Assembly: GCA_900772445.1 (NCBI GenBank)
Contig: CAAHEL010000019.1
Location: 1-8,682 of the forward strand
Reading direction: 5' to 3'
DNA from: Bacilli bacterium
Lineage (GTDB): Bacteria; Bacillota_I; Bacilli_A; RF39; UBA660
Length of the DNA stretch: 8,682 nucleotides
The position numbers and the translations under genes are program-made. A model generated the notes under the pieces. The model made no database searches. It was not told the origin of the DNA and saw nothing but the letters and a program-made list of their open reading frames with translations. Positions 1 through 6,565 of the stretch are shown here, in pieces. Each line of letters starts with the position of its first letter. Positions within the stretch are counted from its first letter, which is position 1.

Positions 1-1744
1 CAGTAGTTGATGGACTTCTTCCTGAATATATTTTACTACTATCACGTTCATTTGCATAATATGTACTTGCTGGATTAGAATTACTATCTGGTCCTCCAAG
101 ATACCAAGTGGTATTAGTTTGGACCATATTCCTATAATCAGTTTGAAGTCCTATTTTGGTATAATTACAATTTCCTTTTATATTGGTAGAATATTGATAG
201 CAATAGGTACTACCAGTTCCATCAGTTGCAGTATAATAGTAATCATTAAGTAAGTGATACAAGCTACTATTAGGCCAATCATTAGTATTTGATTTATGCC
301 AAGCATATCCTCCAATAGAATCATTTCTGACTATTTTAACTAGATTAGTATTAGATACTCCGTGAGAAGAAGAACCAAATACCCCGATTATTCTCCATAG
401 TTCATTATTAAAATATATATAATTATTTGGGTCTTTTCCTTCGTAACGATATCCTGTATCATAAGTTGTAGTTTTTGTTGATAATGTCCCCATTCTGAAA
501 GATAAAGATGATATCGTAGTATAAGCACGCTGAATCACTCTAATACTACCAGTCGATGATACTTCCCCTACATTTACACAACCAGATTTTGCTGAAGATG
601 AACTTGCTGATAAATAACTACTACCATTAATAGATACCTGTTTACTAGTGTTATATATATACAACCTATTATTAGTGCTACCAGCTCCTAAAGTATAGCA
701 TATTTGATAATAACCACTAGCTGGTGGTCTAAATGATAATTGATAATATCTGTTTGATGTCATTGCAGATGTATTAGTAACCCAATTTTGCCCTGAAGTG
801 CTAAATATACCAGAGGTAGCATTATAAGTTCCATTAACAGTTGTTGCATATGATTCTGCATAATTCAAATAATCTGTCGGAGCTGTCACTCCTGAAGCAT
901 CTTCTAAAGTAGTTCCTAAACCTGTTACTACTGCATAATCATCTATTTCATGTACTACTTGTCCTGTTCCTTGTGTAGTACCTGCTAGAGATATGATATG
1001 AGCGTTTAGTTTAGTTCTTGTGGTATTAGTAAATATTGGAGTACATAGGTTACCAGAAGATTTTGTTAAAGAAGATACTTTGTAATGCATATTAATTGGG
1101 TTAAATGTTACGTTTGCATCACTACAAGTAGTATCTATGGTACTATTACCAACTGAAAATGTATCTGGCATTTTTAAGGTGAAATCTGTAGGTAATGAAG
1201 TTTCTACTGATATTGAACCTACTAAAGATCCTCCTTGCATTGATATTGGATTTTCGTAATTACCATCGATATAAATGATTAATTTGAAATATATTTTTCT
1301 AGGTAAGGTAATTCCATTTGCTACAGTTATTGAATTATTATTTGAGGCATTTAGGAAGTTACCTGTTGTTACTTTAGTAAAAGTTGTATTATCTGTCGAA
1401 GATAATAAGGTATATTTGAATGTTGATTCTTTTAGGTTATCTGTTATTGTTGTAACGTTTATTTTTACTTGTAAGTTTAATTCTTCACTTGTTAGATTAA
1501 TTACATCAAAGGTTGTAATTTCTCCATCTTGTTCGTAATTAAATACTGGTCCAATATTAGTGACATTAATATCATCACCTTCGTCAAAGTGTACTGTTGC
1601 AAGGTTACCTATTGTGGTAGTTAATTCAGTGTTTTCTGAACTAGCCCAAGTATATAATGCATAAGTGCCTAAAAGGATAATAGTTATTATTGTAACTATT
1701 ACTACTGATAAGAATATTATATTTTTTGTTGGTTTTTTTACCAT
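1..1744 (-). CDS. Large membrane-anchored surface protein, C-terminus cut by window edge
   Basis: The frame is open for 581 codons from ATG at 1744 and continues past base 1. An AGGGG site 6 bases upstream overlaps the stop of the peptidase gene. A short basic head (MVKKPTKN) is followed by one hydrophobic segment (about residues 9-30) and then LGTYALYTW, so the rest should be outside the cell. The segment has no G|xxxxE prepilin cleavage motif and no lipobox. It is either a signal peptide or an N-terminal anchor. Residues 40-200 are Thr/Asn-rich and beta-like. Residues 430-580 form a domain with YRYEGKDPNNY, ELWRIIGVF, NDSIGGYAW and NERD..KIYSGR. I recall this pattern from large surface proteins of gut Firmicutes but cannot name its function. 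Cysteines at 207, 234, 349, 389, 515 and 526 could form disulfides. It is third in the gspF-peptidase operon, so it may be a client or part of that machine (inference). Two sampled 60-base lines are 32-38% GC, against about 23% in a sampled line of the beta-helix genes. Confidence 0.85.
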   Translation of the reverse strand, partial: MVKKPTKNIIFLSVVIVTIITIILLGTYALYTWASSENTELTTTIGNLATVHFDEGDDINVTNIGPVFNYEQDGEITTFDVINLTSEELNLQVKINVTTITDNLKESTFKYTLLSSTDNTTFTKVTTGNFLNASNNNSITVANGITLPRKIYFKLIIYIDGNYENPISMQGGSLVGSISVETSLPTDFTLKMPDTFSVGNSTIDTTCSDANVTFNPINMHYKVSSLTKSSGNLCTPIFTNTTRTKLNAHIISLAGTTQGTGQVVHEIDDYAVVTGLGTTLEDASGVTAPTDYLNYAESYATTVNGTYNATSGIFSTSGQNWVTNTSAMTSNRYYQLSFRPPASGYYQICYTLGAGSTNNRLYIYNTSKQVSINGSSYLSASSSSAKSGCVNVGEVSSTGSIRVIQRAYTTISSLSFRMGTLSTKTTTYDTGYRYEGKDPNNYIYFNNELWRIIGVFGSSSHGVSNTNLVKIVRNDSIGGYAWHKSNTNDWPNSSLYHLLNDYYYTATDGTGSTYCYQYSTNIKGNCNYTKIGLQTDYRNMVQTNTTWYLGGPDSNSNPASTYYANERDSSKIYSGRSPSTT

Positions 1745-1753
1745 ATATATCCC

Positions 1754-2518
1754 CTACCTTGAAATAAAATTAATTATATCTATAAAATTTATTTTTGATA
1801 TTAATATTATTATTGCTGCAATACTAAGAAAAGGTCCAAAAGGTATCATATTATCTTTTCTACTTAATAGTACATATATCGCTATCGGAAAAGCAAGAAA
1901 TGTACCAAAGAATATTGTTGCTACTGCCATTGGGAAACCTAAAACTAATCCAAATAAGAACATTAGTTTTATATCTCCTCCTCCAAGGGACTCTCTTTTA
2001 AAGATAAAATCTCCAAGTAATTTGATAACAAACATTAATATAAATGCTCCAACAGCATTATATATATTTACTGCAGTAATTTTAAATCCATACAATATTA
2101 TATCTAGAATTATTATTAGAAATGAAGAAAATGATAATACTTCATCTAAAATAATCATATATTCAATATCTGAAATAATAACTATTATTAAACCAGATAT
2201 AAATATTAAATTAATTAGTAATTCAGGAGTTAATTTAAATACATGATATGTTACTGAAAATAAACTACCTGTTATTACTTCAATTATTAGATAACTAATA
2301 GGAAGTTTTTGTTTACAACATCTACTTTTACCACCTTGAATTACATAAGATAATATTGGTATTAATTCATACCATTTTAATTTTCTATTACATATATGGC
2401 AATGTGAAGATGGTTTTATTATTGATTCATCTTTAGATAATCTAGTTGCCACAACGTGAAAGAAACTTCCCATTATACTTCCTAGTATAAAGAATACTAT
2501 TCGATAGTACATTTCCAT
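1754..2518 (-). CDS. Type IV prepilin peptidase (A24 family, PilD/ComC-like)
   Basis: This polytopic membrane aspartyl protease of 254 residues cleaves, and in many family members N-methylates, type IV prepilins and pseudopilins. Early landmarks are GSFFHVVATRL (family GSFxNVVxxRL, here with His) and the cytoplasmic loop with C40-x-x-C43 then LKWYELIPILSY. The likely catalytic aspartates are D117 (SDIEYMI) and D182 in LGGGDIK, matching the GxGD signature. The remainder is hydrophobic with several membrane spans. In the second CxxC of the loop the first Cys is Ser65, while an extra Cys (C67) sits beside the conserved C68. I chose ATG at 2518 because AAGGAG (2527-2532) lies 8 bases upstream. 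The longer frame from GTG at 2527 has that ribosome site directly abutting its start. The gene lies 12 bases after gspF and 9 bases before the surface-protein gene, so it is probably co-transcribed with both. Confidence 0.93.
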   Translation of the reverse strand: MEMYYRIVFFILGSIMGSFFHVVATRLSKDESIIKPSSHCHICNRKLKWYELIPILSYVIQGGKSRCCKQKLPISYLIIEVITGSLFSVTYHVFKLTPELLINLIFISGLIIVIISDIEYMIILDEVLSFSSFLIIILDIILYGFKITAVNIYNAVGAFILMFVIKLLGDFIFKRESLGGGDIKLMFLFGLVLGFPMAVATIFFGTFLAFPIAIYVLLSRKDNMIPFGPFLSIAAIIILISKINFIDIINFISR

Positions 2519-2526
2519 AGCAAGCA

Positions 2527-2532
2527 CTCCTT
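2527..2532 (-). promoter_or_regulatory. Ribosome binding site that decides the prepilin peptidase start
   Basis: AAGGAG on the minus strand overlaps the first two bases of the gspF TAA stop. It is 8 bases from ATG at 2518 but has no gap to GTG at 2527, so ATG is the functional start. The overlap suggests translational coupling to gspF. Confidence 0.8.
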
Positions 2533-3823
2533 ACATTATTTCTTTATATATACTAAACATTGGTACTATTACAGATAATACTATTACTCCAACAATACCT
2601 GCTAATAATAAAATCATTACTGGTTCTATTAAACTTTTTAATTGATTAACTAAATTCTTTTGTTCATTTTCATAATACTCTGCTACTGTTTCCATCATTG
2701 GTCCCATTCTACCAGTTCTTTCTCCAGTTAATAGCATTTCATATGCTGTTGATGGAAATGCCCATTTGTTTTTAAATGCTACTGCAAGTCCATTTCCATC
2801 ACTTAAATTTTTAATCGAAGCATTTATTATTTCTTTAAATATTTCATTATTAGTAATTTGTCTTAATATTTCCATACTATCAGTAATAAAAACACCATGT
2901 TTTATTAATGAAGAAAATGTTTTAGTAAACATAATTATTTCTTTATAAATAACTATATTTTTAACTACTGGTATATGCATTATAATATATTGTAATCCTT
3001 TTCTAAAAGATTTTGAATATTTATAAAGTATTACCATTACTACTATAACTATAACTATTGATAATGCTACTACAACAATATTAGTAGTAAAGAAATCACT
3101 TATTCCCATAACTACTTTAGTAATTGTAGGTAATTCTGATCCTAATTGATCGTATATTCCAACAAATTGTGGTACTACATATAACATAATAAATGTAAGT
3201 ATAGCAATAGATACTATTAAGATAATACTAGGATAAGTCATTGCACTAATTACTTGTTTCCTATTTTCATCACTAGTTTTATAATAATGTGCCATATCAT
3301 CTAAATTTTCAGTTAAGTTACCAGTAAGTTCAGATGTTTTTAACATATTAATTAATAATTTAGGAAATATATTTCCTTGTTTTTCTAATGCTTGACTAAA
3401 ATTTAGTCCTTTATTTAATTCATATACTATTCTATTATATAAATTTTTATCTTTCTTTTTTTTAGCTTGTTTACCTAAAATAACTACTGAATCAGTAAGT
3501 GGTATTCCTGCTTTTATATAGGTAGATAATTGTGTTAAAAAGAATGATAATTCTTTATAACTAAATTTTCTAGTTCTTGTTCCTCCAAAACCTAATTGTA
3601 ATGATAATTTATCTTCTCTAACATCGATAATTTCATAACCTTGAGAAATTAAAAATGATTCTACTTCAGTTTTATTTGGGGCATCAAAATAGTCTGTAAT
3701 TACTTTACCTGTATCGTCTTTAATAGTGTATTTAAATCTAGTTAGTTTAGTTTTATTATCTTTTCCGATACTCTCAATTATTTCTCTTTTATTTTCAGGA
3801 TTAACTTGTGTATTACCATTCAT
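2531..3823 (-). CDS. Type II secretion / type IV pilus inner-membrane platform protein (GspF/PilC family)
   Basis: The 430-residue protein has the usual length and plan of GspF/PilC. This polytopic platform lies in the cytoplasmic membrane under the (pseudo)pilus and couples the assembly ATPase to pilin insertion. Residues 30-70 form a small cytoplasmic N-terminal domain. Two homologous T2SSF repeats follow: about 90-220 (FFLTQLSTYIKAGIPLTDS, then LKTSELTGNL) and about 297-425 (TFSSLIKHGVFITDSMEIL, then LLTGERTGRM). Hydrophobic spans lie near 198-218, 247-267 and 400-425, including the family-typical PVMILLLAGIVGVIVL close to the C-terminus. The ATG at 3823 has a modest AAGGG site 10 bases upstream (3834-3838). 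This is the first gene of the minus-strand operon and has its own promoter. Unlike most such clusters, no GspE/PilB ATPase gene precedes it, because the upstream neighbour runs the other way. Confidence 0.94.
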   Translation of the reverse strand: MNGNTQVNPENKREIIESIGKDNKTKLTRFKYTIKDDTGKVITDYFDAPNKTEVESFLISQGYEIIDVREDKLSLQLGFGGTRTRKFSYKELSFFLTQLSTYIKAGIPLTDSVVILGKQAKKKKDKNLYNRIVYELNKGLNFSQALEKQGNIFPKLLINMLKTSELTGNLTENLDDMAHYYKTSDENRKQVISAMTYPSIILIVSIAILTFIMLYVVPQFVGIYDQLGSELPTITKVVMGISDFFTTNIVVVALSIVIVIVVMVILYKYSKSFRKGLQYIIMHIPVVKNIVIYKEIIMFTKTFSSLIKHGVFITDSMEILRQITNNEIFKEIINASIKNLSDGNGLAVAFKNKWAFPSTAYEMLLTGERTGRMGPMMETVAEYYENEQKNLVNQLKSLIEPVMILLLAGIVGVIVLSVIVPMFSIYKEIM

Positions 3824-3861
3824 ATTATCAACGCCCTTATTTATTATCTACTCTATATAAT

Positions 3862-3890
3862 ATTTTACTAGATATTATTGGGTTAGTCAA
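3862..3890 (-). promoter_or_regulatory. Predicted sigma-A promoter of the gspF operon
   Basis: Reading the minus strand, TTGACT (3890-3885) and TAAAAT (3867-3862) are separated by 17 bases. Each differs from consensus at one position. The implied start near 3855 gives a leader of roughly 30 bases before the gspF ATG. AT-rich DNA yields chance -10 boxes, but the paired spacing and location at an operon head support it. Confidence 0.6.
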
Positions 3891-3900
3891 TATTTTTTTT

Positions 3901-3920
3901 ATATTTACATGGTAAAATAT
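3901..3920. promoter_or_regulatory. Imperfect palindrome between the two divergent promoters (possible operator)
   Basis: ATATTTAC and GTAAAATAT are inverted copies with a one-base bulge around a 3-base centre. The element lies between the two outward-facing -35 boxes (3885-3890 and 3943-3948). The position would suit a regulator controlling both directions. In DNA this AT-rich such a repeat may be chance. Confidence 0.25.
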
Positions 3921-3942
3921 AAAGTATTTTAGCAAACAATAT

Positions 3943-3971
3943 TTGACAAACAATAATAAATATGTTATCAT
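3943..3971 (+). promoter_or_regulatory. Predicted sigma-A promoter of the beta-helix gene pair
   Basis: A perfect TTGACA (3943-3948), a 17-base spacer and TATCAT (3966-3971, five of six to consensus) face the plus-strand genes. The expected start near 3978 leaves a leader of about 20 bases carrying AAAGGAG at 3985-3991, 8 bases before ATG at 4000. Confidence 0.7.
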
Positions 3972-3999
3972 AAATAGCACTTTGAAAGGAGTTATATAT

Positions 4000-4875
4000 A
4001 TGAAAAAAGAATTAAATGAAAAAATCTATACTTTATCTAGAAAATGGGCATTAGATACTATCACTAATGGATTAGGAAGAATCGAAGAAAGTGATAATAG
4101 AATTATCTGTTATGTCGATAAAAAAAGACTTAAACCTTCGAAAAACGGATTAACTATTTATTGTACTGGATATGGATTTGATAATACTAGAACTAGTGAA
4201 AACTATAATCTTAATAAACAAATAACTTATATATTTGAAAGCATTGATTTTAATAATACAGTATATTTAACTAGTCCAGATGATGTATGTGTTATATTTA
4301 AAAATTGTACTTTTAATTATGATGCTTATATCGATACTAAAGGTAGCTGTGTAATAATGGATTCAAAAATTGGTGTTTCAACTGATATCAAAATCGAAGC
4401 AAACCAATTAGCAATTAGTAATTCAAGAGTAAACTCTTATGGTAATATCATTATTAATACCAAAGACCACTTACACATTTATAATTCAAAAATAGTAAGC
4501 ACTAACGATAACCAAAACGTTAAACTTAATTCTTCAGATGGCAACTTAGTTATTCATAATTCTAATATTATGGGAGATACAGTTGTTATATCTTCACCAG
4601 TTATCGAAGCAAATGAAAATAGTCTAGTAAAAGCAAGAAAAACCGCTAGATTTAACTCTAATAGTTTGACTCCTGGTATAAATTGTGATACTCCTAGACT
4701 TGTATATAATGGTAGAATTATTGAAAAAGATATCCATATAATTAATAATGAAAAAATGGATTTAATTAGCAAGCGTGAAGAATTATTAGGAGTTTTAAGA
4801 TTAGTAAAAGATAACATAATTACTACCAAACAAAAAGAATTAAATAATACCAAAATTAAAAATTTAAGAAAGTAA
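4000..4875 (+). CDS. Uncharacterised repeat protein, predicted parallel beta-helix (paralogue A)
   Basis: I do not recognise a named family. The 291-residue product has no signal peptide or membrane span, so it is probably cytoplasmic. The N-terminal part contains LSRKWALDTITNGLGRI (12-28) and IYCTGY (53-58). From about residue 100 a rung-like pattern appears: NCTF (102), DSKI (121), NSRV (141), NSKI (162), NSNI (187) and NSLV (207), spaced about 20-25 residues with hydrophobic strands between. This suggests a parallel beta-helix with an Asn/Ser ladder. A charged, probably helical tail (LISKREELLGVL and after, 255-291) ends it. Gene B shares 61 of 165 aligned N-terminal residues without a gap (37%, counted by hand), including W16 and C37, C55, C103 and C117. 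The start is ATG 4000 with AAAGGAG. The longer frame from TTG 3943 would begin inside the -35 box. The stop TAA overlaps the next gene's ribosome site. A scaffold or bactofilin-like role is only a guess. Confidence 0.85.
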   Translation: MKKELNEKIYTLSRKWALDTITNGLGRIEESDNRIICYVDKKRLKPSKNGLTIYCTGYGFDNTRTSENYNLNKQITYIFESIDFNNTVYLTSPDDVCVIFKNCTFNYDAYIDTKGSCVIMDSKIGVSTDIKIEANQLAISNSRVNSYGNIIINTKDHLHIYNSKIVSTNDNQNVKLNSSDGNLVIHNSNIMGDTVVISSPVIEANENSLVKARKTARFNSNSLTPGINCDTPRLVYNGRIIEKDIHIINNEKMDLISKREELLGVLRLVKDNIITTKQKELNNTKIKNLRK

Positions 4876-4886
4876 GGAATGATAAT

Positions 4887-5765
4887 ATGAATAATTATTT
4901 TAAAAAAAACACACAAAGTATTTCAAAATTATGGGCCATAAATACTATTACTAACAATATAGGTAAAATAGTAGAAACCAAAGATAAAATCTACTGTATA
5001 GTTAATAAAAATAAAATAAAATCTACTTCATTTATAACCGATATTTATTGTGAAGGTTATAATCCTAGAAACAAAGAAATAAGAGAAAAATATAATATCA
5101 ATAAACCAATTTGTTATGTATTTAGAAATATTAATTTCAATAAAGAAGTTAGAATATTTGGATATGATTCAGTAGATATTTATATTGAAAACTGTAAATT
5201 TAAACATAATAACTATATTAGTACCAAAGGAAATTGTGCTCTTGTAAACTCTACTATGGAACCTACATTATCTAATACTATTTTATCTAATAATTTAGTT
5301 GTTGGTAACTCTAATATTAATGCATTTAATAAAATTATACTTGGTGCAATTGATAACTTAGTAATTAATAATTCTAAAATAACTGGTTATGATATGCTTA
5401 GTTATAATCCTTGTGTATGTATTAGTTCTAATAAAAAAACCATTAGTATTGATAACTCTAATATAAGTTCTAAAAACATTAATATTAGTGCTCCAAATAT
5501 CTTATTTAGTAAATCTAGTTTAGCAAAAGGAAAAAATAGCATTAATATTGCTTCAGATAATATTGATAGAATACTTTGTGATACAAAATCACTTATATTT
5601 AATAGCAAAACTATTGCAAGTGGTAAAATTACTCTAAATAAAGAAGAATTAGAATTATTACAAAAAAGACAAGAATTATTATCTAGTTTAACTAACATAA
5701 ATGATGATGTTAAAGAAAAGATTAGTAACAAAGGTAATAAAACTTTATTAAAAAACTTAAAATAA
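4887..5765 (+). CDS. Uncharacterised repeat protein, predicted parallel beta-helix (paralogue B)
   Basis: This 292-residue tandem paralogue lies 11 bases downstream of gene A. Its AAGGA ribosome site (4874-4878) is built into A's stop codon, so the two are probably translationally coupled. The layout is the same: ISKLWAINTITNNIGKI (12-28), IYCEGY (53-58), YNINKPICYVF (69-79), then rungs NCKF (102), NSTM (121), NSNI (141), NSKI (162), NSNI (190) and SSLAKG (210-215). The basic/acidic tail LLQKRQELLSSL begins near 257. Rung positions match gene A exactly to residue 165, then shift by three, so a small insertion lies between rungs. No signal peptide, membrane span or catalytic motif is visible. 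Equal length, conserved geometry and moderate identity suggest an old duplication kept for two partner subunits (inference). Transcription should end at the hairpin just downstream. Confidence 0.85.
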   Translation: MNNYFKKNTQSISKLWAINTITNNIGKIVETKDKIYCIVNKNKIKSTSFITDIYCEGYNPRNKEIREKYNINKPICYVFRNINFNKEVRIFGYDSVDIYIENCKFKHNNYISTKGNCALVNSTMEPTLSNTILSNNLVVGNSNINAFNKIILGAIDNLVINNSKITGYDMLSYNPCVCISSNKKTISIDNSNISSKNINISAPNILFSKSSLAKGKNSINIASDNIDRILCDTKSLIFNSKTIASGKITLNKEELELLQKRQELLSSLTNINDDVKEKISNKGNKTLLKNLK

Positions 5766-5767
5766 AC

Positions 5768-5802
5768 AAAAGACTCGATTAATTTTTAATCAAGTCTTTT
5801 TT
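5768..5802. terminator. Bidirectional rho-independent terminator
   Basis: Arms AAAAGACT-C-GATTAA (5768-5782) and TTAATC-A-AGTCTTTT (5786-5800) pair over 14 base pairs with one C/A mismatch and a TTT loop. Six Ts follow on the plus side (5797-5802). The A-run before the stem gives a U-rich tail in the other direction. It sits between convergent genes and contains the stop codon of the ttcA-like gene, so it can serve both. Confidence 0.85.
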
Positions 5803-6565
5803 CTATCTTTCTAGTAGTATTCTCGTTTACATTAAACATAGAATTAAAAATATTAATATCAGCATTAGGATTATCTTTTATTAATTCATTAATTAATTGC
5901 TTTACTTCTTTTCTCTTACCAAGACTTTTCTTAGTAACAGAACAAGCACAATCTAAAAATGTTAATTCACTATTTTTTACCCAAGATATAATATCTTTTT
6001 CTTTTACATAATAAAGTGGTCTAATTAATTCCATACCAGGAAAATTATCTGAAGGTAAAATTGGTAACATACCAGAAAATACCCCATTATATAATTGATT
6101 TAATAATATTGTCTCAATTACATCATTAAAATGATGCCCTAGAGCAATTTTATTACATCCTAGTTCTTGAGCCTTACTATATAAACTTCCCCTTCGCATT
6201 CTAGCACATAAATAACAAGGACTCTTACCTAAAGAAGAACCACTAATTTCAAAAATATTAGTATTAAACACTTCGATTGGTATATTTAAATGTTTAGCAT
6301 TATCTTTTATTTTTTGTAAATTTTCTTCATTATATCCAGGATTCATTACTAAAAATGTAAGATCAAAATTAAATTTATTATGTCTTTTTAATTCTTGCAT
6401 ACATTTTGCCAAAAGAAAAGAATCTTTTCCACCACTTATACAAACTGCGATATGATCATTTTCTTTAACTAATTCAAAATCTTTGATTGCTCTTATAAAT
6501 TTAGAATATATTTCTTTACGATATTTCTTAATTATTGATTTTTCTATCTCTTTTAGTTCTTTCAT
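5786..6565 (-). CDS. ttcA: TtcA-family tRNA thiolation enzyme (PP-loop ATPase, Fe-S type)
   Basis: This 259-residue cytoplasmic enzyme belongs to the TtcA-type adenylating tRNA sulfurtransferases. TtcA makes 2-thiocytidine at position 32 of the anticodon loop using ATP and a [4Fe-4S] cluster. Visible signatures are the PP-loop SGGKDS (44-49), PCYLCARMRRG with C117-x-x-C120, ALGHHFNDVIET (141-152, His/Asp/Glu), IRPLYYVKEKDI (181-192), and DCAC with C206 and C208 followed by the basic LGKRKEVKQLI. C117 and C120 plus one of C206/C208 would hold the cluster. The later pair is CxC rather than the CxxC I recall in the E. coli enzyme, so this is a Firmicutes-type branch and the exact tRNA target is not certain. 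ATG 6565 follows AAGGAAG. The gene overlaps the end of the ClpX-like gene by 38 bases, so translation is probably coupled. It ends within the shared terminator. Confidence 0.88.
   Translation of the reverse strand: MKELKEIEKSIIKKYRKEIYSKFIRAIKDFELVKENDHIAVCISGGKDSFLLAKCMQELKRHNKFNFDLTFLVMNPGYNEENLQKIKDNAKHLNIPIEVFNTNIFEISGSSLGKSPCYLCARMRRGSLYSKAQELGCNKIALGHHFNDVIETILLNQLYNGVFSGMLPILPSDNFPGMELIRPLYYVKEKDIISWVKNSELTFLDCACSVTKKSLGKRKEVKQLINELIKDNPNADINIFNSMFNVNENTTRKIEKRLD

Noticed and set aside
1773..1801. Possible separate promoter for the surface protein (TATAAT on the minus strand at 1778-1773)
   Set aside because: The hexamer is perfect, but the -35 position matches only about three of six bases. 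In coding DNA this AT-rich it is likely chance.
1275..2246. Plus-strand open frames of 87 and 193 codons
   Set aside because: They are antisense shadows of the surface-protein and prepilin-peptidase genes, with biased low-complexity Ile/Asn/Lys-rich products and no ribosome sites noted.
2519..2527. GTG start for the prepilin peptidase
   Set aside because: AAGGAG abuts or overlaps the GTG, leaving no spacer, whereas ATG 2518 is correctly spaced at 8 bases.
3824..3860. Riboswitch or structured leader upstream of gspF
   Set aside because: The predicted leader is only about 30 bases and shows no conserved aptamer motif or hairpin.
3943..3999. Nineteen-residue N-terminal extension of paralogue A from a TTG start
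   Set aside because: The TTG is the start of the TTGACA -35 box, it would lie upstream of the transcript start, and it lacks a ribosome site. ATG 4000 has AAAGGAG, and its length matches paralogue B.
4554..5731. Minus-strand frames opposite the beta-helix genes (and similar plus-strand frames at 2766-2948 and 6535-6819)
   Set aside because: They lie wholly or almost wholly inside genes with recognisable families or paralogue conservation. Leu/Ile/Ser/Phe-rich translations are typical of antisense AT-rich DNA.
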